5,743 nt of DNA from Ignavibacteriales bacterium. Its GTDB lineage: Bacteria; Bacteroidota; Ignavibacteria; Ignavibacteriales; Melioribacteraceae. A program made the position numbers and the translations under genes. Under the pieces are notes generated by a model, which saw nothing but the letters and a program-made list of their open reading frames with translations, ran no database searches and had not been told where the DNA came from. The DNA lies in NCBI GenBank assembly GCA_027080245.1, contig JALWSN010000312.1:1-5743 (forward strand), read 5' to 3'. This document shows positions 1 to 5,743 of the stretch, piece by piece (within the stretch, counting starts at the first letter, position 1; each line of letters opens with the position of its first letter).

Positions 1-360
1 ATGGATAGCCTTCAAAGTCAATACGCTCCGACCGTTTCAAAAAGCACAACCGACCCGTTCCCAATTATGCGCAACGAAGAGCTGATTTTGTTACGCGCGG
101 AAGCTAACGTTGGGCTTGGCAATTATTCCGCCGCCGAAAGCGATGTTAACTTCATCAGGAATTCCGCGGGGCTGGGGAACGTTAGCCTCAACGCTTCGAA
201 CGCTTTGGACGAAGTCCTTAAACAAAAAAGATATTCTTTGTTCCTGGAAGGCTACAGGTGGATTGATTTGAGATTGTACGGCAAACTTTCCACGCTTCCT
301 AAGGACAGGCCCGGGGACGTTGTAATTAAAAATTTCCCTCGTCCTTCAACTGAAATTTAA
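1..360 (+). CDS. SusD/RagB family outer-membrane nutrient-binding lipoprotein, C-terminal part (5' end outside window)
   Basis: SusD-like proteins are surface lipoproteins that bind glycans or other nutrients and pass them to a partner SusC TonB-dependent channel. Only the last ~119 residues are visible. The segment ELILLRAEANVGLGNYSAAE followed by a short loop and FIRNSAGL is the TPR-like helix pair of the family's C-terminal domain. KRYSLFLEGYRWIDLRLYGK (about residues 76-95) matches the conserved 'R..LffEG.RwfDlrR' signature, and the ending around NFPRPSTEI resembles the usual 'fPiP..E' close. Family members are usually about 450-550 residues, so the ATG at position 1 is almost certainly an internal methionine and the gene begins upstream. 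The partner susC would be expected upstream, out of view. The substrate cannot be told from this end of the protein. The gene stops at TAA 358-360 and is followed at once by a terminator, so it is the last gene of its transcript. Confidence 0.85.
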   Translation: MDSLQSQYAPTVSKSTTDPFPIMRNEELILLRAEANVGLGNYSAAESDVNFIRNSAGLGNVSLNASNALDEVLKQKRYSLFLEGYRWIDLRLYGKLSTLPKDRPGDVVIKNFPRPSTEI

Positions 361-385
361 CCCCTCGTTCCTCATGCCTCTTTGT

Positions 386-421
386 CCGAAGCTCCTTGTT
401 TCCGAGGGGCTTCGGCTTTTT
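386..421 (+). terminator. Rho-independent terminator after the SusD-like gene
   Basis: A 10-bp stem (386-395 with 406-415, one T-G wobble, GC-rich) encloses a 10-base loop and is followed by CTTTTTT at 416-421. It lies 25 bases after the stop codon and ends the SusD transcript. Bases 361-367 (CCCCTCG) can also pair perfectly with 403-409, which would break the terminator stem. Confidence 0.85.
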
Positions 422-735
422 AAATTTAAACTATTGTTATGCTTTTAATTTCAAAATGTTAAACTTTAATAATTAACAATATTAACATTGCAGTACGCTC
501 ATGGATATTTTTTAATGGTTGGACAAATGGATAAATGGGGCATTAAGGGGAGCATCAGAAAAAGATATTTTTAATTTTAATTAAATTTAAATAAATTGAA
601 CCTTATTTTTGAAACTTGAACCATAATAACAAAAAAGTTTTAATGCCTAAAATAAAAAACTTTATTAGCTTATTTCAAAAGGAACACAACTAAAGCGGTT
701 TGTGTGGTGCATGGTTTGTTCTTCCTTTCCAAACG

Positions 736-754
736 GCTATTCCAAAGGAATGGC
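736..754. repeat. Small hairpin at the left edge of repeat copy 1
   Basis: Bases 736-743 (GCTATTCC) pair with 747-754 (GGAATGGC) through 8 bp with one wobble, around an AAA loop. No T-run follows, so it is not an intrinsic terminator. It sits at the left end of the region that aligns with the second copy downstream. Confidence 0.55.
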
Positions 755-865
755 TTTGCCGAATCCGTGGGATAATTAAATTCAAACTTCGGGCGAACCC
801 CGTAAAGTCGTGAAAAATGTGTACCATTAAGCATTGTATCCATCCTAATCATCCGAAAATCCAAC
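738..865. repeat. Degenerate dispersed intergenic repeat, copy 1
   Basis: This segment aligns, in the same orientation and over the same length, with 2465-2592. Shared blocks occur in the same order: GCTTTGCC (753-760 and 2480-2487), AATCC then GGG..TAA shortly after, ACTTC, CCCGTAAA (799-806 and 2526-2533), GTGAA, ACCAT, GCATT, and ATCC-AAAATCCAA with one mismatch (851-864 and 2578-2591). Several one-base indels lie between blocks. It looks like an old non-coding dispersed element. No transposase or clear terminal repeats are visible. Orientation and true ends are unknown. Confidence 0.7.
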
Positions 866-882
866 ATGTCATCTCGAATCCG

Positions 883-898
883 GCATTCTGCGGAATGC
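883..898. repeat. Short palindrome, possibly REP-like
   Basis: GCATTC (883-888) pairs with GAATGC (893-898) around a TGCG loop. The 'cattctgcggaatg' look is typical of short palindromic intergenic repeats in many bacteria, but only one copy is present here, so membership of a repeat family cannot be shown. Confidence 0.35.
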
Positions 899-1079
899 AC
901 ATCCAAGAAATCATCCGTCCATCACGGTGCAGTTGCCATAATTGCCGGAGAAAGAAGTAAAAACTATAGATAAAAATGGAATTTTTTTCGGATTATTCAA
1001 AAACAATTTTAATGGTAATTGTTCTTATTCCAAGGGTTTTGTAAGTTAATTAAGCTTTTTTTAGAAAGTATTAAGTTAA

Positions 1080-1096
1080 CGGAGATTTAACCATTG
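1080..1096 (+). promoter_or_regulatory. Ribosome binding site and TTG start of the MATE gene
   Basis: A GGAG at 1081-1084 lies 9 bases before TTG 1094-1096. An in-frame TAA at 1088-1090 means that no start further upstream is possible. The first in-frame ATG falls at residue 57, well inside the transmembrane region, so initiating there would delete the first helix and its key aspartate. The TTG is therefore the only sensible start. Confidence 0.75.
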
Positions 1097-2425
1097 GAAA
1101 GCGCGGCTACTGCAAGCGGTGAGATAAACAAAAACATCCTTAACCTTGCAATTCCAAACATTTTAACAAACCTTTCCGTTCCTTTGCTAAGTTTTGCCGA
1201 CACGGCGGTTGTAGGGCATTTGAAACACGTTTATTACCTTGGTGCAATAGCGGTTGGGTCGATGATTTTCAGCTTTCTTTACTGGGGATTTGGCTTTTTA
1301 CGAATGGGCACAACAGGTTTGACAGCGCAAGTTTTTGGCGAAGGGAACAAAGCCGAGACTGCGGCGGTGGGCGGCAGAGCAATGTTAATAGCAATTTCCT
1401 TTGGGATTCTTTTAATTGCGCTTGCCTACCCAATTAACAAAATTGCTTTTGCGGTTGTTCACGCCTCGCCCGAAGTGGAAAAATATGCTTCGCAATATTT
1501 TTACATTCGTATTTTTGCGGCGCCTGCAACTTTGGCAATTTACGTTTTACACGGTTGGTTTTTAGGGATGCAAAACGCCCGCTATCCGATGTATTTGTTG
1601 ATTTCCGTTAATGCTCTTAACGTGATTTTGGATTTGTCCTTCATTTATTTGGGAGGAATGAAATCCGACGGCGTTGCGCTTGGCACCGTAATAGCGCAAT
1701 ATTTCGGCATGGCGTTTGGATTAGCGCTGTTGCTTTCCCGCTACAAAGAATATGTTAAACTTGCTAATTTGAAAGCCATTGTTAATAGAGTGAATTTAAA
1801 ACGTTTTTTCAACGTTAACACGGACATTTTCTTCCGGACTTTAGCACTAATTTTTACTTTGAGTTTTTTCACTGCCGAATCCGCTGCTTACGGCGATGTT
1901 GTTTTGGCGGCAAACACAATCTTAATTCAATTGTGGGTAATTCTCTCTTACGCAATAGACGGATTTGCCTTTGCCGGAGAAAGTCTTGTCGGTAAGTACA
2001 AAGGCGAAGGAAACTCGCTAAAATTGCGTCTGAGTGTTCGTTACATTTTCTATTGGGGGTTGATTATTGCAACGGCGTTCACAGCAGTTTATTATTTTTT
2101 CGACGAGCCGATTATTTCAATTTTTACAAACAATAAAGAGGTTATTCAAACGGCGCTAACTTTTATTTTGTGGACTAGCTTAACGCCCACGCTCAACAGC
2201 GTTTCTTTCATTTGGGACGGAATTTACATTGGCGCAACCGCAACCAAAACAATGAGAAATACAATGATGCTGGCAGCGTTTGTTTTTTACTTGCCCATTT
2301 ATTATTTGCTTAAACCCACTTTAGGAAACAACGCTCTCTGGCTGGCATTGGTTATTTTTATGGTAATCAGAGCGGTCGGATTATCCTATTACGCCAAGAG
2401 GGATATTTTTTCACTTGTAAAATAG
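1094..2425 (+). CDS. MATE family multidrug/metabolite efflux transporter, DinF-like
   Basis: This is an inner-membrane antiporter that exports organic, often cationic, compounds using a proton or sodium gradient. The protein has 443 residues, a normal MATE length, and about twelve hydrophobic segments in two six-helix halves. The N-terminus NILTNLSVPLLSFADTAVVGHL (residues 22-43) is characteristic of the DinF branch. D36 in it corresponds to the TM1 aspartate implicated in ion coupling in DinF/PfMATE structures, and D180 in NVILDLSFIYLGG (176-188) to the TM5 aspartate. Other family segments are FLRMGTTGLTAQ (68-79), the region around GWFLGMQNARYP (154-165) and DGVALGTVIAQYFG (192-205). Translation starts at TTG, fixed by an upstream in-frame stop and a GGAG. 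The gene stands alone, with 672 bases before it and 342 after, and no clear terminator follows. The symbol dinF is withheld because that name implies the SOS-linked E. coli gene. The substrate is unknown. Confidence 0.93.
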   Translation: MESAATASGEINKNILNLAIPNILTNLSVPLLSFADTAVVGHLKHVYYLGAIAVGSMIFSFLYWGFGFLRMGTTGLTAQVFGEGNKAETAAVGGRAMLIAISFGILLIALAYPINKIAFAVVHASPEVEKYASQYFYIRIFAAPATLAIYVLHGWFLGMQNARYPMYLLISVNALNVILDLSFIYLGGMKSDGVALGTVIAQYFGMAFGLALLLSRYKEYVKLANLKAIVNRVNLKRFFNVNTDIFFRTLALIFTLSFFTAESAAYGDVVLAANTILIQLWVILSYAIDGFAFAGESLVGKYKGEGNSLKLRLSVRYIFYWGLIIATAFTAVYYFFDEPIISIFTNNKEVIQTALTFILWTSLTPTLNSVSFIWDGIYIGATATKTMRNTMMLAAFVFYLPIYYLLKPTLGNNALWLALVIFMVIRAVGLSYYAKRDIFSLVK

Positions 2426-2767
2426 CCTTCACTAACGCGTAACCGGTTGGAAGCGAGTTGTAATCTTTTCAACGGTTCTGCTTTGCCAAATCCTCGGGTT
2501 AACGGCAACTGACTTCTTGACAAATCCCGTAAAAATTGTGAAGGATGTAAACCATCCAATAATGCATTAATACAATTATCCCAAAATCCAATCTTTCTGC
2601 CTACCCAGCTGTTTTCTTATTCTTTACCGACTACTTTATTCCTTTTGTTTCTAATTTATTTTCTTTATTGTATTTCTAAATTTTTTTTAATTTAATTAAT
2701 ATGAAAAAAATAGTAAATTAATACAAGAATTAAACAAATTATTAAATTTACTTGGCGGGGCGGAAAA
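2426..2767. other. Intergenic region with a second repeat copy and an AT-rich leader
   Basis: The first part (to about 2592) holds an imperfect hairpin, in which bases around 2441-2453 can pair with 2466-2477 with a bulge and wobbles but no T-run follows, and then the second copy of the dispersed repeat. Bases 2640-2750 are almost pure A/T and probably hold the promoter of the sensor operon, although no box stands out from the background. A short G-rich patch (about 2754-2763) lies just before the next start codon. No reading frame here looks like a gene. Confidence 0.6.
2465..2592. repeat. Degenerate dispersed intergenic repeat, copy 2
   Basis: This is the second copy of the element at 738-865, same orientation and length (128 bases) but clearly diverged. 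The best-preserved parts are GCTTTGCC (2480-2487), CCCGTAAA (2526-2533) and the right end at 2578-2591. It starts 40 bases after the MATE stop codon, so the two copies bracket the transporter gene as direct repeats. Confidence 0.7.
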
Positions 2768-3619
2768 ATGATTAGGCGAACTTTCTTTATCGGCTTCGTT
2801 GCGGGCGTTTTTCTCTTCTTCCCACTCTTTACTCTTGCTCAGAGAACGCTTACCTTTGCGGTTCATCCTTACCTCGATAAGTCCGAATTAATTAAAAGGT
2901 TTACGCCTCTTAAAAATTATCTTGAAAAAGAAATGGGTTTTAAAATTAAGTTTAAAATTAGCAAAAACTACTTAACTCACATCGACTCGATTGGTGAAAA
3001 CAAAACAGACATTGCTTTTATTGGACCGGAAGCTTACACACAACTTACAGCAAAATACGGCAAACCCAAAATAATCGGAAGAATAATAACCGACAATACT
3101 CCTTATTTTAGAGGGGTTGTGATTGCCCGGCGGAAGAGCCACATCGAAATGTTAAAATGCTTGAAGCAAAAAAGTCTTGCCTTTGTAAGCAGGGAATCCA
3201 CCATGGGATTTGTTACGCCTTACTACGAAATGTTAGACAGCGGGCTTACGCTAAAAGATTTCTGCTGCTACGATTTTTTAGGCTCGCACACTAACGTAGC
3301 ACTTGCAGTGCTTGCGGGCGACTTTGACGCCGGCGTGGTTAAGGAAGAAGTTTACCGGAAATACAAAAATATGGGATTAAAAAAGATTGCCGTCACTCCA
3401 AAAATTTACGAACATCTTTTTATTACTCGCAAAAATTTAGACCCTAAGATTTTTAGAAAAATAAAAAGCGCTTTTTTTAAGTTAAATTCCGCGCGGTTAA
3501 TTTCAATACTAAAGAGCATTAAAGAAAGCATTACCGGCTTCGGGCTGGCAAAAGATTCCGATTACGACAGTTTACGAGCAATCAATAAATTTGTTCAAAG
3601 AAGTTTAGCCGGCAGATGA
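2768..3619 (+). CDS. PhnD-like periplasmic substrate-binding protein, probably the sensory subunit of the adjacent kinase
   Basis: This is a secreted protein of 283 residues with a signal peptide (about residues 1-24: MIRR, a hydrophobic core, then TLA before Q25) and no lipobox cysteine, so it should be soluble in the periplasm. The mature part follows the phosphate/phosphite/phosphonate-binding (PhnD, type 2 periplasmic) family. FAVHPYLDKSELIKRFTPL (30-48) is the first strand and helix, TDIAFIGPEAY (79-89) is the family's 'DiA.lGP..Y' motif, STMGFVTPYYEML (about 144-156) is the 'ST.G...P...L' ligand-site region, and GSHTNVALAVLAGDFDAGVVK matches 'GsH..v...V..GdaDaG'. No permease or ATPase gene lies beside it. 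Instead its stop overlaps the kinase start by ATGA (3616-3619), which implies coupled translation and a fixed ratio. PhnD-like domains linked to sensor kinases are known (TtrS, for example), so a ligand-presenting role is likely. The ligand is unknown and need not be a phosphonate. The start ATG follows a weak, G-rich Shine-Dalgarno region. Confidence 0.87.
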   Translation: MIRRTFFIGFVAGVFLFFPLFTLAQRTLTFAVHPYLDKSELIKRFTPLKNYLEKEMGFKIKFKISKNYLTHIDSIGENKTDIAFIGPEAYTQLTAKYGKPKIIGRIITDNTPYFRGVVIARRKSHIEMLKCLKQKSLAFVSRESTMGFVTPYYEMLDSGLTLKDFCCYDFLGSHTNVALAVLAGDFDAGVVKEEVYRKYKNMGLKKIAVTPKIYEHLFITRKNLDPKIFRKIKSAFFKLNSARLISILKSIKESITGFGLAKDSDYDSLRAINKFVQRSLAGR

Positions 3620-5691
3620 ATTCTTTTAGAGAATATATTGGGGAACAAAGAAGCGTATTAGCTTTTATTTTTCTGATTGTTTTTCAAATCGTTTCCGCCT
3701 TTGTGGTTTTTAACATTTACTTTAAGATGCGGCTCGCCTCGGAAAAACGCTCGGCTAAAACCGAATTTAATTTGCTCACAAATCAAGTTCAATATTCTCT
3801 TAACGAAGGCGATTACGAAGGTGTGGTTAAGTTTTTAAGTTCTTTTGTTAAAACTTATGTTAGCCATTGTCAATATTTGTCTTTGAAAAGTAGAGACGGT
3901 TTTAAGATTTATTCTTTCAGCGCTCCTGAAAAATCCCGCCATTTCTTCAGGCAAAGCAAAACTTTAACTTACTCTTTCAAGGGCAGAGCAAAACTGATTT
4001 ACATTGTTAATTTACAATCCATTTACGAAAAAACTTATTCTTTTACGGCAATTATTGTGGGAATATTCATGATTACGGACTTCCTCTTGTTTGTAATCCT
4101 GAGACTTTCCCATTCGAGAAAAACAGCCTTAAACAGATTAAAGAAGCGGGAAGAAGAGCTTATTGATTTGAACAAATCCCTCGCCAAAGAAATTGAGCGC
4201 AGAAAAGTAATAGAAAAGGAACTGAGGCAAAAGAATAAATACCTGGATTTAATACAAACGGCAATTACCGAGCCGTTTTACATTGTTAACGTTAGCGATT
4301 ATTCGATTGCAATGGCGAACAAAGCAAGCGGCGTTGTTTTGGACGGAAGCAAAAAATATTGCCATTGGGAAACGCATGGAAACCCGCAGCCTTGCTACGA
4401 CCCCGAACATCCTTGTCCCATTGAAATAATCAAACAAACAAAAGAACCCGCCAGAGTTGAACATGTTCACGTTGACAAACTTGGCAACAAAAAAATTTAC
4501 CAAATAATGGGTTACCCGATTTTTGACGAAAGCGGCAACTTCGTTCAGATGATTGAATACAACATGGACATTACCGAAAGGAAAGAACAAGAAGAAGAAT
4601 TAAGGAAATTAAAAATAGGTATTGAAAGCCTTGAGGAAGCGGTTTTTGTTACGGACAAGGAGGGCAAGATTACTTATTTTAATCCGAGCTTTCAGAAAAT
4701 TTACCAATTCGAACCACATGAAATTATTGGTAAAACCCCGCGTATTTTGAAGTCGGGCGTTATTCCTCCCGAAAAGTACAAAAAATTTTGGGAAACAATT
4801 TTAAGCAACAAGCCCATTACCGGCACAATAAAAAACAAAAGGAAGGACGGTAGTTTGGTTGACGTTCATTCGTCAGTTTCACCAATTACAAACGACAGCG
4901 GGGAGATTGTGGCTTTCCTTGCAATTCAAAGGGACGTAACAAAAGAATTAAGGATGCAGGAAGAAATTAAAAAGGCAAAGGAAGCTGCCGAGGAAGCCGA
5001 CAAGATGAAAGCACATTTTCTTGCAAAAATTTCCGACGAAATTGAAGTTCCGTTGAAAACTTTTATTAATTACAAAGATTTGTTAATAAACAAGCTCAAA
5101 AAACTTAATGATAAAGACCTGCTTTTTATTGGCGATACGCTTGAAAAAATCGCCGAAAAGATCAAAGTAAACACCGAGCTTGTTCTAAATTATTCCGAGA
5201 TTTCAATTGGCAATTACAGCCCCGTTTTTTCTTCGTTGGATATTTACGAAGATGTTCTTTTAGCAATTTACCTTAAATTTCAAAAAGAAGCGCGGGAAAA
5301 AGGATTGAATTTGGAAATGAGGCACATTGCTACGGTAAGCGCGGTGTTCGTTGACGAATTTTCCACCAGACAAATATTTTTGAATTTACTGGACAACGCA
5401 ATAAAATACACTTACGAAGGCGGCGTTACAATCAATATTTTTAACAATACTCAAAAAGAAGTGGCGGTGGAAATAATCGATACGGGTATTGGAATGGATG
5501 AGAGCGAGCTGGAAAAATATCTTAAACCGTTCGAAACAATCGAAGGAGAAAGCGAAGTGGAAATTCGCGGCGTGGGCATTGGGCTGCCGCTTGTTAAAAA
5601 ATATTGCGATTTAAACCGTATTGAACTGAGTTTTTCGAGTAAAAAGGGAGAAGGAACTTCCGTTCTGCTCACTTTCAAAAGGAATATTTGA
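3616..5691 (+). CDS. Membrane PAS-PAS sensor histidine kinase homologue with the phospho-acceptor His replaced by Asp
   Basis: A 691-residue sensor. TM1 is about 13-36, followed by a periplasmic domain of ~105 residues (37-141, possibly Cache-like), TM2 about 142-163, and a charged coiled coil (165-207). PAS1 (about 208-320) contains a Cys/His cluster (C249, H250, H254, C260, H265, C267) and ends in MDITERK. PAS2 (about 328-442) is typical and ends in RDVTKE. A DHp-like helical pair (about 450-530) and an HATPase domain (about 570-690) follow. The ATPase motifs look intact: N-box FLNLLDNAIKYT (588-599, N590/N594), G1 DTGIGM (622-627), F-box KPFE (637-640) and G2 GVGIGL (652-657). The H-box reads FLAKISDEIEVPLK (468-481), where the family has 'FLanmSHEIRTPLn', so the phospho-acceptor is D474 and the usual R-T is E-V. 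The glutamate (E475) and proline (P479) remain. It should sense through the overlapping PhnD-like protein. Family assignment is secure; kinase activity is doubtful. Confidence 0.9.
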   Translation: MNSFREYIGEQRSVLAFIFLIVFQIVSAFVVFNIYFKMRLASEKRSAKTEFNLLTNQVQYSLNEGDYEGVVKFLSSFVKTYVSHCQYLSLKSRDGFKIYSFSAPEKSRHFFRQSKTLTYSFKGRAKLIYIVNLQSIYEKTYSFTAIIVGIFMITDFLLFVILRLSHSRKTALNRLKKREEELIDLNKSLAKEIERRKVIEKELRQKNKYLDLIQTAITEPFYIVNVSDYSIAMANKASGVVLDGSKKYCHWETHGNPQPCYDPEHPCPIEIIKQTKEPARVEHVHVDKLGNKKIYQIMGYPIFDESGNFVQMIEYNMDITERKEQEEELRKLKIGIESLEEAVFVTDKEGKITYFNPSFQKIYQFEPHEIIGKTPRILKSGVIPPEKYKKFWETILSNKPITGTIKNKRKDGSLVDVHSSVSPITNDSGEIVAFLAIQRDVTKELRMQEEIKKAKEAAEEADKMKAHFLAKISDEIEVPLKTFINYKDLLINKLKKLNDKDLLFIGDTLEKIAEKIKVNTELVLNYSEISIGNYSPVFSSLDIYEDVLLAIYLKFQKEAREKGLNLEMRHIATVSAVFVDEFSTRQIFLNLLDNAIKYTYEGGVTINIFNNTQKEVAVEIIDTGIGMDESELEKYLKPFETIEGESEVEIRGVGIGLPLVKKYCDLNRIELSFSSKKGEGTSVLLTFKRNI
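4360..4416 (+). other. Cysteine/histidine cluster in PAS1 of the sensor kinase
   Basis: Residues 249-267 of the kinase have the pattern C-H-x3-H-x5-C-x4-H-x-C (C249, H250, H254, C260, H265, C267). Similar 'CY...H....PC......CPi' inserts occur in PAS domains of many anaerobic sensors, usually followed by an 'H.H.D..G' strand, which is also present here (HVHVDKLGN, 283-291). Metal, Fe-S or redox sensing is plausible by analogy but is not shown by the sequence. Confidence 0.55.
5014..5055 (+). other. Altered H-box of the kinase (His to Asp)
   Basis: These codons cover residues 467-480. The expected phospho-acceptor codon at 5035-5037 is GAC (Asp), one base from CAC (His). H467 (CAT, 5014-5016) is the nearest histidine, exactly seven residues earlier, so on the same helix face. 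The surrounding heptad and the conserved proline (P479) are kept. Confidence 0.85.
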
Positions 5692-5717
5692 TTTTAATTA
5701 TTTTGCCAAAGGAAGAA

Positions 5718-5743
5718 ATGGAAGGAAACGAAAAAAGAAGAAT
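5718..5743 (+). CDS. Probable start of the next operon gene (runs off the window)
   Basis: An ATG at 5718 follows an AAGGAAG Shine-Dalgarno-like run (5709-5715), 26 bases after the kinase stop, with no terminator between. The eight complete codons read MEGNEKRR, and the next begins AT. A short charged leader before a hydrophobic strand is how many response regulators begin, and a regulator would make sense here, but eight residues cannot identify a family. Confidence 0.45.

Larger units (their letters stand above)
422..1093. other. Long AT-rich intergenic region with no convincing gene
   Basis: This stretch of about 670 bases separates the SusD transcript from the MATE gene. Bases 422-680 are extremely AT-rich with no coding signal. 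Bases 690-960 are less AT-rich and contain a degenerate element (738-865) and two short hairpins. A 78-codon minus-strand reading frame (906 to 670) exists here. It has no homology I recognise, and the related element at 2465-2592 differs from it by single-base indels that change the frame, so I do not call it a gene. The promoter of the MATE gene should lie between about 960 and 1080, but no box is good enough to name. Confidence 0.6.

Noticed and set aside
634..663. An inverted repeat AAAGTTTT / AAAACTTT around a 14-base loop
   Set aside because: It is almost pure A/T in an A/T-rich region, so the pairing is weak and expected by chance.
670..906. A 78-codon minus-strand reading frame in the first intergenic region
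   Set aside because: It lies largely inside the degenerate repeat. The second repeat copy has indels that change the frame, there is no clear ribosome site, and the peptide has no recognisable family, so it is probably a chance frame in a repeat.
942..1983. A 13-base exact match (TTGCCGGAGAAAG) at 942-954 and inside the MATE gene at 1971-1983, as if a MATE fragment lay upstream
   Set aside because: The match does not extend on either side, and one such coincidence is not unlikely in a window of this size.
2441..2477. An imperfect hairpin after the MATE gene as a terminator
   Set aside because: The stem has a bulge and wobbles, and no T-run follows, so intrinsic termination is not supported.
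2640..2750. Possible -35/-10 boxes (for example TTGTAT, 17 bases, TTTAAT) upstream of the sensor operon
   Set aside because: The background is so A/T-rich that such boxes occur everywhere, and neither a good sigma-70 pair nor the Bacteroidota TTTG / TAnnTTTG pattern stands out.
4249..4590. A 113-codon minus-strand reading frame
   Set aside because: It lies wholly opposite the PAS1 region of the kinase, which has clear homology on the + strand. The frame is a shadow.
5451..5678. A 75-codon minus-strand reading frame
   Set aside because: It is opposite the ATPase domain of the kinase, has low-complexity Ser/Ile-rich composition and no family resemblance. The frame is a shadow.

Overview
The window looks like chromosome from a low-GC member of the Bacteroidota/Chlorobi side of the tree (an Ignavibacteria- or Melioribacter-like organism is a reasonable guess). 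The basis is the C-terminus of a SusD/RagB outer-membrane nutrient-binding protein, AT-rich intergenic DNA, and relatives of the encoded proteins that are common in anaerobic Bacteroidota and deltaproteobacteria. This placement is inference; no rRNA or other marker gene is present. All recognised genes are on the + strand.

Layout: (1) 1-360, the last ~119 residues of a SusD-like lipoprotein, closed by a strong intrinsic terminator at 386-421. (2) 422-1093, a long AT-rich gap without a convincing gene. It carries a degenerate ~128-bp element (738-865) and two small hairpins. (3) 1094-2425, a complete 443-residue DinF-type MATE efflux transporter that starts at a TTG codon. (4) 2426-2767, a second gap holding a diverged copy of the same element (2465-2592), then a very AT-rich leader. 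(5) 2768-5691, two translationally coupled genes: a secreted PhnD-like periplasmic binding protein, and a membrane-bound sensor with two PAS domains and a histidine-kinase core, overlapping by an ATGA. A likely next gene of the same operon begins at 5718 and runs off the window.

The most interesting part is the last operon. The binding protein is not accompanied by ABC permease or ATPase genes within the window but is locked to a sensor kinase, so it probably presents a ligand to the kinase instead of feeding a transporter. The kinase keeps a full set of ATP-binding motifs (N, G1, F and G2 boxes), yet the phospho-accepting histidine of its H-box is replaced by aspartate (D474, codon GAC). Its first PAS domain also carries a cysteine/histidine cluster that may hold a metal or redox cofactor. 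Together these suggest a non-canonical, possibly redox-aware, binding-protein-linked signalling system whose phosphotransfer step cannot follow the textbook route.
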